Positions 1 through 10,284 of a stretch of 64,000 nt of DNA are shown here, piece by piece. This stretch comes from Saccharomyces mikatae IFO 1815 (lineage: Eukaryota; Ascomycota; Saccharomycetes; Saccharomycetales; Saccharomycetaceae), in assembly GCF_947241705.1 (NCBI RefSeq), contig NC_079267.1, positions 956,501 through 1,020,500 on the forward strand. Reading direction: 5' to 3'. Under the pieces are notes generated by a model. That model saw nothing but the letters and a program-made list of their open reading frames with translations. It was not told the origin of the DNA and did no database searches. The position numbers and the translations under genes are program-made. How positions within the stretch are numbered: position 1 is the first letter of the stretch; every line of letters begins with the position of its first letter.

Positions 1-119
1 GAATCCTCGTTCTCATCTTGCTCTTGATCTATGGGCCTCTTTAGATTACTAGAAGAGTTGCTATTGACATTGTTACCATTGACATCCACATCGTTCTGAA
101 CGGGTGTGATATCGGTCAT
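1..119 (-). CDS. BDF1: BDF1, bromodomain factor 1, N-terminal fragment
   Basis: Only the first 39 codons lie in the window; the gene runs off the left edge. The start codon is at 119-117 and the frame reads MTDITPVQNDVDVNG, which I recognise as the acidic, Asn/Asp-rich N-terminus of the yeast double-bromodomain protein. In the family, Bdf1 binds acetylated histone H4 through two bromodomains, associates with TFIID and is part of the SWR1 complex in the nucleus; none of those domains is visible here. The identification rests on the short N-terminal match and on its position next to DUS3, as in S. cerevisiae chromosome XII. The promoter must lie in 120-950. Confidence 0.85.
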   Translation of the reverse strand, partial: MTDITPVQNDVDVNGNNVNSNSSSNLKRPIDQEQDENED

Positions 120-950
120 TATGTACGTTTGTCAAAGCCGTTGAGATTCGACCGTTTTTTTAACTTGTTTACTGTGGCAAGAGAGAAAGTAACCAAGTGT
201 TTTGGGAAAAAGCGACCCAGTAGGCAGAATTAAGGGACAGGAAAAACCCACTTTGTTTAAATACTTCGCGACGACGCGCGACAAGCGACGACGGCCGACG
301 TTGTGAGTTTACGGAGCAAGCCTGAAGCAGCTACACACACAAAATGCGCGGGGCTACCGTCAAGGGGCACGGATGCAACATCTTCAAGAAAAAAGGTGCT
401 GGGTAATGCAAACACGAATAGAGGTAAAACATTGTAATACGACCTTTCTGCGGCTAACAGCGTCCTGCAGTATGGAAACAAATATTGCAGAAGTGTAAAT
501 CCCAGGGTCTCATACAAAACAGATATTAACTGTTTCAAAGCAGTTTATCAAGTAACTATTTGTTCACATACGGTAGCGTTGCGAGGATGACGGGTTTACC
601 ATAGAGCCTATATCACAGTCGCGTTACCGGAAGGAAATGGCGTCGTTTTTTACATGCTAACTTTCTTTGTAGTTTACTTTACTAGAGGTTTCCTTAAGTA
701 GTTTGATAGCACAAGTAGTTATGTTCATCCAAAATGCGATAATAGTCTTCCGAAGTCGTAAGATTTTCTCAGTATACTTTTCGCCGCAACTAACCTCTCA
801 GCGGTACTTACTTTAGTTTTCTTGAACCCATACCTCACGTTAATGTAGGACACCTGTGCATTTCCAAGTCTCGTCCTGTAAAAAATGGAAAAGAAAGCGC
901 GCTTACCTGTGAGTAATGGTTAATGGTACACGACTATTTGATTATACTAT
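120..950. other. Intergenic: BDF1 promoter and DUS3 3' end
   Basis: This stretch of 831 bases lies between two minus-strand genes, so it should hold the DUS3 terminator and the BDF1 promoter. A locally GC-rich run of CGACG-like units lies at about 268-300, shortly upstream of BDF1, and is unusual against the AT-rich background. The longest frame (257-538, minus) lacks an ATG at its open end and looks like chance. I see no RNA gene or repeat element. Confidence 0.5.
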
Positions 951-2963
951 TTACGAGTCTCTGTTGGCATAAGAGTTGCTTTTATGTTTGGGAACAAATA
1001 CAAAGTTCGCATCAGTCTTACCGAAGAACAGATCACTTAATTTGATCCAATCATTGACATCTGTGCTACCCATCAGAGTTTCAAGTTCATCTCTTCCACA
1101 CCAATTTGGTGGCCTCTCATTCAGTTTGACCGGATATCTCTCACAAATGCCCATGGGTACATATCTATGAAAAAAAGACATGAACTCGCAAAAAAATCTG
1201 CGGCACTGGGAAATCCCATATTCGTCGGTACCCCAATGTTCCATGGAGAACTGTGCGTAATCTTTCAAGATATCTAATCTTTCAGCACTTGTCTTGTCTA
1301 AATACTGCTGTGATTCAACCTCTTCAAAAATCCACGGCTTTATCAGCGCTCCACGGGCAACCATGACACTATCGATATTTGCATTCCCGTTCAGGTAACG
1401 GTACCAATCTTCAAAATTGTTAATATCACCATTGCCGACAAATTGAATCCTATTCTTGGAATCCCTAGATTCCTTACCTTGCTCGGTTTCTTTGAATTCG
1501 GCTTCAGCAGATCTTAATGTGTCAGCCACTTGACTCACGTAGTCCCAATCCGCAGATTTAGTATATCTTTGTTGCCTAGATCTACCGTGTAAGGTAATTG
1601 CCGCCACTTCGGTTTCGTTAACGAGTCTTTTTACTAGCCCTTCTGCGATAGGGTGGCCTTCTTTTGTACCTGTTCTGATCTTTACAGTAATAGGAACATC
1701 GTTTGATACATAATTCATTGCATTTAAACAACGAATCATTCTTGCAGGGTTATCAAGTAGCGCACTGCCAGATCCTTGTCTATACAATAAGTCAATGGGA
1801 CAACCAGAGTTCAAATTAATTTCGCTAATATCGCTAACCGAATTCACAAGTGCCTCCGCTGCCTTCGCTGCCTGCCAGGCTTTGGAACAGGCCACTTGAA
1901 CACCAAATCCAGGCACTTCTGATCGATGAGCCTTAGGTAAAGCCCATTCTGAATTAGTCCCTTGAATCAAGGGAACGGCCAAAGCCATTTCAGAATACGT
2001 TACGTCTGCACCTAGTTTTCTCATTAGACGACGATAAGGTAAATTTCCAACAGTTGTCAGAGGTGATACAATTTTTTTATGGTGCAAATCCAATGGCTTT
2101 TTCTCTTGAGCAAAATAACGGGTGTCCTTGTACTTCAAGTACAGTTCACGCTGTCTCATTCTATGTTCTGATAGTTCTTTGTTCCTCTGTTCTACTTGGG
2201 GAGCAACTGGCTGTTCGATTTCTGTATCTTCATCCTTTTGCTGTGCCGGTGGTTCGACTTGTTCCTCTGCCTTCATGGAATCTCTACATTCTTGTTGAAA
2301 AGAGTCGATAATTTCCAAGACTTCATTACTCTTGGTGAAAGGAAATCTTCTTTTTATGAGATCAAGTTTTCTTTCCGGCGAGATATGGTTTACTTCCCCT
2401 TTAACAGACCATATCGTTTGTACATCTGGATCAACTTCCTTCGTTGATATTAAGCAAGTTTCTTCCTTGTTCAAATGGGAAGACAGAAATCTACATTTGA
2501 ATCCCATCGGACAATAACCCAATGAGTTGAAAACCGGACAAGTAGGAAATAAGTCGCTTTCAATTTCGGGTTTCTTTGTTGAAAGATATAAATTGATATC
2601 ATGAACAAACCTACAACTATCACCGAACGAGCATTTGGATACGTCTCCACGGATTAAACGCGGGCACAAGGCATTTTGTTCCTTTACCTGCCTATTATCT
2701 CTATTCTTATTTTGTCCACGCTTCTTTCCTCTCCCATTTTTGTTCTTCTTATTAGTTCCGCCATTACCCGATAGCTCGTTCACCATTCTGTCGGAAGACA
2801 TCTCTTCATCATAAATTGTGACTTTTTGAGGTTCATCTTGCTTTAATGGCACGATATACTCTGGCTTGAGATGAGCTATACCTTTTGACCAGGAAATATC
2901 TTGCCTTTTCACGGTCGAGTGGTCATCTCCTAAAAGAGGGCGTTTTTCTGTGTTTTGCTCCAT
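951..2963 (-). CDS. DUS3: DUS3, tRNA-dihydrouridine(47) synthase
   Basis: The product is a flavin enzyme of 670 residues that reduces uridine 47 in the variable loop of cytoplasmic tRNAs, using NAD(P)H. Two CCCH zinc fingers are visible near the N-terminus (C100 to H121 and C142 to H163), preceded by a Lys/Arg/Asn-rich basic stretch suited to RNA binding. The TIM-barrel Dus domain starts near residue 300; the catalytic cysteine is C388 in the NSGCPIDLL motif, followed by KIRTG, the TLHGR motif and VMVARGALI. The start is the ATG at 2963-2961; the frame stays open one codon further upstream but only with TTG. S. cerevisiae Dus3 is remembered as 668 residues, so this copy is full length. It is transcribed toward BDF1. 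Confidence 0.95.
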   Translation of the reverse strand: MEQNTEKRPLLGDDHSTVKRQDISWSKGIAHLKPEYIVPLKQDEPQKVTIYDEEMSSDRMVNELSGNGGTNKKNKNGRGKKRGQNKNRDNRQVKEQNALCPRLIRGDVSKCSFGDSCRFVHDINLYLSTKKPEIESDLFPTCPVFNSLGYCPMGFKCRFLSSHLNKEETCLISTKEVDPDVQTIWSVKGEVNHISPERKLDLIKRRFPFTKSNEVLEIIDSFQQECRDSMKAEEQVEPPAQQKDEDTEIEQPVAPQVEQRNKELSEHRMRQRELYLKYKDTRYFAQEKKPLDLHHKKIVSPLTTVGNLPYRRLMRKLGADVTYSEMALAVPLIQGTNSEWALPKAHRSEVPGFGVQVACSKAWQAAKAAEALVNSVSDISEINLNSGCPIDLLYRQGSGSALLDNPARMIRCLNAMNYVSNDVPITVKIRTGTKEGHPIAEGLVKRLVNETEVAAITLHGRSRQQRYTKSADWDYVSQVADTLRSAEAEFKETEQGKESRDSKNRIQFVGNGDINNFEDWYRYLNGNANIDSVMVARGALIKPWIFEEVESQQYLDKTSAERLDILKDYAQFSMEHWGTDEYGISQCRRFFCEFMSFFHRYVPMGICERYPVKLNERPPNWCGRDELETLMGSTDVNDWIKLSDLFFGKTDANFVFVPKHKSNSYANRDS

Positions 2964-4053
2964 CAATAAAATTCAACGGTTGTTGTTTTTTTCTTGCCTT
3001 GGACCTCTATTGTTTCATTCATGTTTATCGCATCACTATGAATTATAACTTAATTCTCTATTGAACTAGTTAACACTTACGAAACTTTTCAAAAATGGTG
3101 TACGGGCTTTTTTGGCTCTAGGTTTTGAATGTTTTTCGGCATTATCATTCTCCTACCCGGCTGTCGGTATTAAGTCCCCTCAACCGACTCACTTCATTAC
3201 CCGACAGTTTCCTGCGGCTGGTTCTGTACACCGTCGGTACGGGTGGTGACTGGGTGCCACACGGTGCGGCGTTCCCGTGCACAAAGGTGAACCTTACTAG
3301 GAAAAAGAAACAAAACGCGCCTATGTCGTGCAAGGGGATAGGATTTTGTCAGTTACATAATAAGGAGCACTTTCGAATCAACTGAAATTTGGAACAAATG
3401 GGCGATGCAATCGTTAAGAGGCAGTTTTGTATTATATAACGTCATTATCAGCCATTGTCACTTGCCACTGTCGTCTACCAGCGCTATTGCCATTATCATT
3501 TGCTTTCGCATCGCCACTGATTTAAAGCTTTCAAGGCTAACGTACTCATTTTACCTCTCAGGCCCTATCTTCTCCTGCCAGTCATCCCTATATATAACCT
3601 CTTGTGCATTCTAGTGGCTCCGTTAACAAGGTTTAACAAAATTTACAACCAATAATAACGTTAATCAATCTAAGCTTTAAGCTCGCTTATTAACAGAAAG
3701 AAATTTAGTTATTTTCTTCTACTTCAATCACAATATCCGTACCTCTTCCTTGGTGGTTTTTGGTTTTTCTATTATTTAATCGACTTTATCGTGAGTTAGA
3801 TTACTTACTTTACCGCATATTGTATTGAAAGCAAGAAAGCAAGTAAAACAAAGCTAGGAATAAAGCGTACCACGAAAAATTCATACTAAGTGTATAATAC
3901 TGGTCCTTTTCCTTTTTGACGTCATATTATATCCTCGAAGTACTTTTTTTGGATTTATCGACTATTCAACCCCTAGAACTTCTGTTTCCAAGGTATTTTT
4001 AGGTTCACTGTCATTACTAGACACCTTCATATTCAGGAAAAGTTTGCTTGAGT
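2964..4053 (+). promoter_or_regulatory. Long SFP1 upstream region with TATA box
   Basis: DUS3 and SFP1 diverge from this 1.09-kb gap. A strong TATA sequence (TATATATAA, 3589-3597) faces SFP1 but lies about 457 bases before its ATG, which implies a long 5' leader if it is the element used. Several ATG-started small frames occur (for example 3125-3385), but they have no recognisable relatives and I treat them as chance. No transposon or RNA gene is seen. Confidence 0.4.
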
Positions 4054-6105
4054 ATGGATTTCACAACAATGACTATGGCAAGTAATATGGCTACCAGCGC
4101 TGCTACAACGACTACCACTACACATCCACCTATAAATTCTTCATCCAGCCCTAATAATGATAATGATTCTAATCAGAATACACCTTCTATCCTGATAAAT
4201 AACAACTCGGATTCATCTAACGGAAAAAACACAGATTTTAACGGCGTCAATAATATTCACCAAAAAAATAACACGAACAATGCAAATAATGTTCACTTAT
4301 ATTCGCCTAATATAATGGACCAGACCCTACTAACTCCACAGGACATTGCTAAGTTACGGAGAGAATCAATAGCTCATTCACAAGGGATGGGTGGTGTCTC
4401 ATGGGGGTCCATTAGTGTTGGTTCCTGGTTAAGAGATGAGATTATTAGCCGTAGGAGCAGTATTGTACCCGCATCAGCAAACGGTACTGCCGGTGTTGCT
4501 CCCGTTACCGCCACTGCTGCCACCAATACTTTGCAAATACAACAACCGGCTAAGAGACCCTCTGTCAGTAATCCTCCATATCATAGAGGGTACTCTATTT
4601 CTCCCCAAATAGCCTATACTGCTTATCTTCCAAATTTAGAAAAGCAATACTGTAAAGATTATTCATGCTGTGGTCTTTCTTTGCCAGGTTTACATGATTT
4701 ACTGAGACATTACGAAGAAGCGCACATATCCACTTCTCCTAATACGGCCAACATGTCGCAGATACCGATGAACTCCGCTGGTACTGTCAGTTCGTCAGTT
4801 CGCATGACTAACAATATTTCTGGTACAAGTTACAACCCACAAAATAATACGCCTGTCAATACAAAAAATGCCGCTCAGAAGATCAATAATATGCAAGCCC
4901 ATAGCGGCAATGCAACTAATAACACCTCCATTAATAATATGCATGCCCATCTCCATAGCAACATGGATTCTAACTCCATAATACGACAATCTCAGCATCC
5001 TCAACACCAGCAGAATATAATACAACAACAATTGCAATCGAATCCTGTCAACCATACATCAGGAGTCGTACCAACTCAAAGTGCAATGGGTTCAGCAACT
5101 TTGTCATCCACAACAGCGAATCCGAGTGTAATATCTATAACGGGAACTTCTAACCCAAATTTATCGATGGCGAACCACTCGCAACAACTACATTTGAACG
5201 GTAATCTAGTTGATGCTGTTTCAACAAATGAAGTGTTTTTAAGGACCAACAATTCTCCTTCAAGGCAAACACCTCATAATAAATCAACGGGTAATAGTAA
5301 CAATAATGGTATCAATATCAGTAATATTAACTCGCACAATACCAATAATAATATTAACATGGGTAATAAAAACATTATGGTGAATCGTCCACATACATTT
5401 AACAATTACTCTTTGAATAAGACGTCAAGAAACCCTATTCAACATCAATCGAGAAAAATAGATCCTCACCAAACGGATTTATCACCTTTAGTGCTTGTCC
5501 AAGATATTGATTTAAGTTTTATGGATGACGATATTTTGGGTCCTAGTAATCACAGTTCCATCAATTCTTCCGTGAATCCGACTGCAAATCCTCACAACTA
5601 TAATTCTTTCCATTCTTCTGTGCATGTAAAGTCTTCTCAAAACATGATGGATGATCAAGATATTGATGATATTGATGACGATGATGATGACGATGATGAT
5701 GACGATGATGACGATGACACAGAAAACGGTTCTACCTCTAATGGAAAATCAGTTCATAATAGCAATTACAAGTTACCTCAACAAGCTTACATTGACGATC
5801 CTGCGAGAAGACTTTATGTTATGGATCATGAGGAGCAAAAGCCCTTCAAATGTCCTGTTATTGGGTGTGAAAAGACGTATAAAAACCAAAATGGTTTGAA
5901 GTATCACAGGTTGCATGGTCATCAGAATCAAAAGTTACACGAAAATCCTGACGGCACGTTCAGCGTGATAGATCCAGATTCTACAGATTCATTTGGTGAT
6001 GGGATGGGATCGGCTAAGGATAAACCCTACCGCTGTGAAGTTTGTGGTAAGAGGTACAAGAATCTAAACGGTTTAAAATATCATAGAGGCCACTCAACTC
6101 ATTAA
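4054..6105 (+). CDS. SFP1: SFP1, split C2H2 zinc-finger regulator of ribosome biogenesis genes
   Basis: The product has 683 residues, the length I remember for S. cerevisiae Sfp1. It is a nutrient- and TOR-responsive activator that controls ribosomal-protein and ribosome-biogenesis genes and cell size. Two C2H2 fingers are visible at the C-terminus: one beginning at C600 (CPVIGCEKTYKNQNGLKYH) and one at C661 (CEVCGKRYKNLNGLKYH). A third, CCxH-like element lies near residue 205 (CKDYSCCGLSL). The middle is Asn/Ser/Gln-rich and evidently disordered, and a run of 15 aspartates is encoded by GAT/GAC repeats at 5674-5718. The start is the ATG at 4054; an in-frame TTG six bases upstream is not used by analogy with S288C. 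The N-terminal Thr/Ser tract and the Asn-rich core are where it differs most from S. cerevisiae. Confidence 0.97.
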   Translation: MDFTTMTMASNMATSAATTTTTTHPPINSSSSPNNDNDSNQNTPSILINNNSDSSNGKNTDFNGVNNIHQKNNTNNANNVHLYSPNIMDQTLLTPQDIAKLRRESIAHSQGMGGVSWGSISVGSWLRDEIISRRSSIVPASANGTAGVAPVTATAATNTLQIQQPAKRPSVSNPPYHRGYSISPQIAYTAYLPNLEKQYCKDYSCCGLSLPGLHDLLRHYEEAHISTSPNTANMSQIPMNSAGTVSSSVRMTNNISGTSYNPQNNTPVNTKNAAQKINNMQAHSGNATNNTSINNMHAHLHSNMDSNSIIRQSQHPQHQQNIIQQQLQSNPVNHTSGVVPTQSAMGSATLSSTTANPSVISITGTSNPNLSMANHSQQLHLNGNLVDAVSTNEVFLRTNNSPSRQTPHNKSTGNSNNNGINISNINSHNTNNNINMGNKNIMVNRPHTFNNYSLNKTSRNPIQHQSRKIDPHQTDLSPLVLVQDIDLSFMDDDILGPSNHSSINSSVNPTANPHNYNSFHSSVHVKSSQNMMDDQDIDDIDDDDDDDDDDDDDDDTENGSTSNGKSVHNSNYKLPQQAYIDDPARRLYVMDHEEQKPFKCPVIGCEKTYKNQNGLKYHRLHGHQNQKLHENPDGTFSVIDPDSTDSFGDGMGSAKDKPYRCEVCGKRYKNLNGLKYHRGHSTH

Positions 6106-7317
6106 TTTTAAATTTTTCTTTCTCATTCAATGGCTCTATCATATTTCATTGGATGAAGATTTTTGAGGCTTTATCAAGCGGTTACTCTTTTCCCTTTTCG
6201 TTGTAAACAAATTTTTTGCTTGATAATTTTTGAATGAACATACATGATAAACTTGCACTCTTCAATTGTTACTATAAATTTAAAAAAAGCATATCTATGA
6301 TGAAAAAAATGAACGTGTAATAGAATATCAACTTTTGTTTTGTCATCAACATCCTCAGTAACTCCGTCATACAAACAATTTTGTGGTTTGAACTCTAATT
6401 CCCTCCTTTTTGGTATTGTTATTGTGTGTTTATTACTATTCATTTTTAACAACTGTGTTTTTACTATATATATTTGGCTTTACTTATTTCCTTCTGTTTT
6501 GATGTATTAAGAACTATTTTTATCTTAAGAATAGAGACTTTAATTCTTATCCCAATCTTTAGTCCTTAGAAAATACTTTCTTGTGGTCCATATGATTTTT
6601 CATTATTTATTTGCTACTCTGTACGTATTTTAGTGGAGTATTATTGTACATTGCTTTTTCCTTTGCCTTGTATATATTATTTGCTCATTGAAAAAATGCC
6701 AAGGTAGTTCGGAACTATAACTATCCTTATTTTATATCTTTTTTCTACTTCAAGTAAATAGTATAAGAACTAAAAGAATTAAATTCAACACTTGGTTATA
6801 CAATATTTTACAACAAGATAGTTCAAAGTTGGCATTCTGAAAGTTTATAGTTTTGTTGATAACTTTTAAATTTTAATATTTATTTGCTATTGAAAATAAA
6901 TGTTCTCATTACCAATATCGATATCGATATCAATATCAATATCAATGGAAAGGTATCAACTTGATCTTTTTCGTAAACCCAGAATTAAAATCGTCTGACT
7001 TAATTAGTCATTATCCCGGAAAACCAATGATGCGATGTTATAGCATACATAGCAAGATATGCTTACCGAAAGCTATTTTTGAAGGATGTTCCGTCTAACA
7101 GACGATTTAATTCTTAACAACTGTTACTGCTGCTCTTTCGTAAGCTAAAATGAAATAGTCATCGTACTTTTTCTTGCTATTATGTATGCATTCCTAGAAT
7201 TTATAAGGGAAAGTTTACGAAAATGCGCGTAAGGCAGAAAAAAGAAACAGTTTATTAAATCTAACTTAGTGTGAATCGAAATATACGCAACAAGATAGGG
7301 CAAAGAAAATAGGGAGA
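6106..7317. other. Intergenic between SFP1 and SEI1
   Basis: This 1.2-kb AT-rich gap holds the SFP1 3' end and the SEI1 promoter. The only structured feature I see is a hexamer microsatellite, five tandem ATATCG/ATATCA units at 6915-6944. A minus-strand frame at 6174-6452 has no recognisable product. No RNA gene or LTR is seen. Confidence 0.4.
6915..6944. repeat. (ATATCR)5 hexamer microsatellite
   Basis: Five consecutive hexamers, two ATATCG followed by three ATATCA, occupy 30 bases in the SFP1-SEI1 gap about 370 bases upstream of SEI1. The two variants lie in separate blocks, as expected from slippage after one substitution. Confidence 0.8.
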
Positions 7318-8175
7318 ATGAGAATCAATATATCTCGCCCATTGCAGCTTTTGCAATGGACTTCATATATTGTTGCCGCATTTCTAATACAACTGCTAAT
7401 CATTCTTCCTTTATCCATCATAGTATATCACGATTTTTACCTGCGACTTTTACCTGCCGATTCCTCTAATGTGGTTCCTCTTAATACCTTCAGTATTTTG
7501 AATGGTGTACAATTTGGCACAAAATTTTTTCAGTCCATCTCAAGCATTCCAGTGGGCACAGATCTATCCCAAACGATAGATAATGGTTTATCGCAGTTAA
7601 TCCCTATGCGCGACAATATAGAATACAAGCTCGATATAAACTTAAAGTTTTACTGTCAAAGTAAAGCTATAAGTTTGAATTTAGACAATTTGTTAATCGA
7701 TATTTACAGAGGTCCAGGTCCAACCTTGGGCGGTCCAGGAGTAGGGGACAACAAAGATGAGAAAATATTTCACACTTCTAAACCCATTGTTTGCCTTTCA
7801 GTAGCCGATTCTATTTCACCTCAAGAAATTGAACAACTAGGTCCCTCGCGTCTCAATGTCTATGGTGAAGAATGGCTAAATAGAATAAGTATAGAAGACA
7901 AAATATCTTTAGATTCATCATATGAAACGATCTCTATTTTTTTGAAGACAGAAATTGGCCAAAGAAACTTAATAATACAGCCGGAAAGTGGAATTACATT
8001 TAGGATGAATTTTGAGCAAGGATTGAGAAACTTGATGCTTCGAAAAAGATTTTTATCTTATGTTATAGGCATTTCAATTTTTCATTGCATCATATGCATG
8101 CTTTTTTTCATAACAGGCTGCACAGCTTTCATATTCGTTAGAAAGGGCCAAAAGAAATCCAAGAAACATAGCTGA
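7318..8175 (+). CDS. SEI1: SEI1 (FLD1), seipin
   Basis: The product has 285 residues and is yeast seipin, an ER membrane protein that forms an oligomeric ring at ER-lipid droplet contacts and controls droplet size and budding, working with Ldb16. The sequence shows the expected two-helix hairpin: an N-terminal transmembrane segment at about 15-37, a lumenal domain of roughly 200 residues (with the FYLRLLPADSSNVVPLN start and the YRGPGP loop), and a second helix at about 247-270 followed by a basic tail ending KKSKKHS. The ATG at 7318 gives the same length as S. cerevisiae Sei1. It is tandem with DUS4, 192 bases apart, each with its own promoter. Confidence 0.96.
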   Translation: MRINISRPLQLLQWTSYIVAAFLIQLLIILPLSIIVYHDFYLRLLPADSSNVVPLNTFSILNGVQFGTKFFQSISSIPVGTDLSQTIDNGLSQLIPMRDNIEYKLDINLKFYCQSKAISLNLDNLLIDIYRGPGPTLGGPGVGDNKDEKIFHTSKPIVCLSVADSISPQEIEQLGPSRLNVYGEEWLNRISIEDKISLDSSYETISIFLKTEIGQRNLIIQPESGITFRMNFEQGLRNLMLRKRFLSYVIGISIFHCIICMLFFITGCTAFIFVRKGQKKSKKHS

Positions 8176-8367
8176 TAGAATTATATTTCTCGCTATATAT
8201 TTTAACACGTACCTGTAATTCTAAACGTATAAGCTGTTCCAGCCTTTTGCACATTTGCTTAATTATAAATATAAAAAAAAGATCTGCGAAAAACTGAAAA
8301 TGAGAAAAAAGAGAGATGCTTAAAAAGTTATAAACAACACACGTACTGAAAAAGAATTCAAAAGGGA

Positions 8368-9426
8368 ATGCCGACAATGCCTACTTTATCTGACGATATA
8401 GTGATACCGAAGCCGAAACTTATTACTAGAGAAACAGACCCACTACATATAATAAAAACAAGGCAGAAAACACATGGTAGACCTGTGACCATTGCTGGCC
8501 CGATGGTTCGATATTCCAAACTACCATTTCGTCAGCTATGCCGGGAATATGATGTTGATATAGTTTATTCTCCCATGATTTTAGCAAGAGAGTATGTGCG
8601 TAATGAGCATGCAAGAATTTCAGACTTTTCTACAAATAGTGAAGACACTCCATTAATAGTCCAAGTTGGTGTAAACAACGTTGCCGATTTACTTAAATTT
8701 GTGGAAATGGTTGCCCCTTATTGTGATGGCGTGGGTATCAACTGTGGGTGTCCCATAAAGGAACAAATCCGAGAAGGCATTGGCTGTGCCTTGATATACA
8801 ACCCAGGGTTATTGTGTGATATGGTTCGTGCTGTCAAAGGTAAATATGGCGACAAACTGAGAATCGAAACAAAAATAAGAATACATGAGGAGTTGAACGA
8901 AACAGTAAATTTGTGTCGAGAATTATGTGAGGCAGGTGTGGATTGGATTACAATCCATGGTCGAACACGTAGAACTAGATCATCGCAGCCAGCTAACCTT
9001 GATGCAATAAAGTATATAATCGAGAACATCAGGGACAAAAATGTGCCTGTCATAGCCAATGGAGACTGTTTCAAGTTATCTGATCTGGAAAGAATCACTA
9101 CGTACACTGGTGCATCTGGTGTTATGGCTGTGCGTGGATTATTAAGCAATCCGGCCTTATTTGCAGGGTATGAAACCTGCCCGTGGGGCTGCATTGAAAA
9201 GTTTTGGTATTGGGTTTTAGAGTTCGGTGGCTTACCTTTTCAATTGACCCTGCACCATCTATATTGCATGCTTGAGAGCATGGACTTGAGGAAACCACTT
9301 TTAAAAGAGATGATGAATCTTAAAAATTACATCAGTTTGATAGATTGGTTTGATAAAACCTTTTACTTCAAGCGCTTCGGCGAAGATGAATTCGGTAAGG
9401 CTGTCGAAATTCCTTATAAAAACTAA
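8368..9426 (+). CDS. DUS4: DUS4, tRNA-dihydrouridine synthase (U20a/U20b)
   Basis: The product is a flavin-dependent tRNA-dihydrouridine synthase of 352 residues; the yeast orthologue modifies U20a and U20b of the D-loop. Visible motifs are the N-terminal VTIAGPMVRYSKLPFRQL strand, the catalytic NCGCP (C128), KIRIHEE, TIHGRTRRTR and VMAVRGLL for the FMN phosphate. The ATG at 8368 is the first after an in-frame TGA at about 8347; a second in-frame ATG is at 8377, so the first three residues are uncertain. I remember S. cerevisiae Dus4 as slightly longer (about 367 residues), so a terminal difference is possible. It converges on RPL31B, the stops being 211 bases apart. Confidence 0.93.
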   Translation: MPTMPTLSDDIVIPKPKLITRETDPLHIIKTRQKTHGRPVTIAGPMVRYSKLPFRQLCREYDVDIVYSPMILAREYVRNEHARISDFSTNSEDTPLIVQVGVNNVADLLKFVEMVAPYCDGVGINCGCPIKEQIREGIGCALIYNPGLLCDMVRAVKGKYGDKLRIETKIRIHEELNETVNLCRELCEAGVDWITIHGRTRRTRSSQPANLDAIKYIIENIRDKNVPVIANGDCFKLSDLERITTYTGASGVMAVRGLLSNPALFAGYETCPWGCIEKFWYWVLEFGGLPFQLTLHHLYCMLESMDLRKPLLKEMMNLKNYISLIDWFDKTFYFKRFGEDEFGKAVEIPYKN

Positions 9427-9637
9427 GGACTACACGCAGAATAACGCATCACTAGTTGCGAATGTGAATGAATAAATATTAAATTACAAAAATCTAATAA
9501 ATTGTGGTACTGCAATCGTATATTTTTCTTTGTCTTTTAAGTCGTATACTCGTACCCTGAACGCTGCCCCGTTTGTATAATACTATAACCCAAAACAAAC
9601 AAAATGCTTATAAGATGGACACTATTTTTCATACAAT

Positions 9638-10284
9638 TTAAGCATCTTCTTCAACGACAACGGTTTGTAAACCCTTAGCAGAAGCAACCAAAACAGGTTC
9701 GACGTAGGAGAACAATGGGTTCTTTGCATCTTCTTCTTCGTTTCTCTTTCTGGAGATTCTCAATCTTAACCTGTATTCAACACCCTTGACACCTCTCTTC
9801 CAGATGGCTTGGTTCAATTCTGGAGCTAGACGGACATCTTCAGTGCCCATATGTAACTTAGCGAACTTTTTGATCTCTTTGACAGCTCTTGGGGCTCTTT
9901 TCTTGAAACTGACACCATGCAACTATGATAATACCGAATTATTAATGGAATGTTAGTAAAAAAACTGGTGGACCTGAAGCCTCAAAACATAAGTCGTGCG
10001 CAAGCGTGATCATGGTATAAACATAGGCGTATGCATACTGATTGTAAAACGATGATGCACCGCATCTTACGTTCCATATATTGAATCCCCGCTTCAAAAT
10101 AAAACCTTGGTTTCATCAACTGAAAACTCAGCTTCCTTCCTGTTCATCTTGTGTAACATCTTTCCACAATATTGCTCGTAGACTTATGATAACTTCCCAA
10201 ATAATTCTAATTTTAATTTTGACATACTCTTTTGTGTAAATTGATGGTGTATTCACGAGTGACAACATCTTTTAAACCGGCCAT
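9638..10284 (-). CDS. RPL31B: RPL31B, ribosomal protein eL31, spliced
   Basis: This is large-subunit ribosomal protein eL31 (113 residues), which sits near the peptide exit tunnel. Exon 1 is 10284-10228 and encodes the first 19 residues, ending HKR; exon 2 is 9922-9638 and begins LHGVSFKKRAP. The intron (10227-9923) has the yeast-consensus 5' site GTATGT, a perfect TACTAAC branch point and a TAG 3' site. The protein is nearly identical to S. cerevisiae eL31. An unlinked second copy, RPL31A, exists in that species; linkage to DUS4 and YLR407W marks this copy as B. Like other ribosomal-protein genes it is a likely Sfp1 target, and SFP1 lies 3.5 kb away. Confidence 0.97.
9923..10227 (-). other. 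RPL31B spliceosomal intron (305 nt)
   Basis: On the minus strand the intron opens with GTATGT (10227-10222), has the branch-point box TACTAAC at 9958-9952 and closes with TAG at 9925-9923. The branch box lies about 30 nt from the 3' site. Splicing joins HKR to LHG in frame and gives the conserved eL31 N-terminus. About 300 nt is usual for ribosomal-protein introns of this genus. Confidence 0.96.

Noticed and set aside
257-538. Minus-strand frame of 93 codons upstream of BDF1
   Set aside because: Its open end is not an ATG, it overlaps the likely BDF1 promoter, and the product resembles nothing. The S. cerevisiae frame in this gap (YLR400W) is itself considered doubtful.
3125-3385. Plus-strand frame of 86 codons in the DUS3-SFP1 gap
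   Set aside because: No recognisable product and an antisense frame covers the same bases. It lies in the probable SFP1 promoter and may correspond to the doubtful YLR402W.
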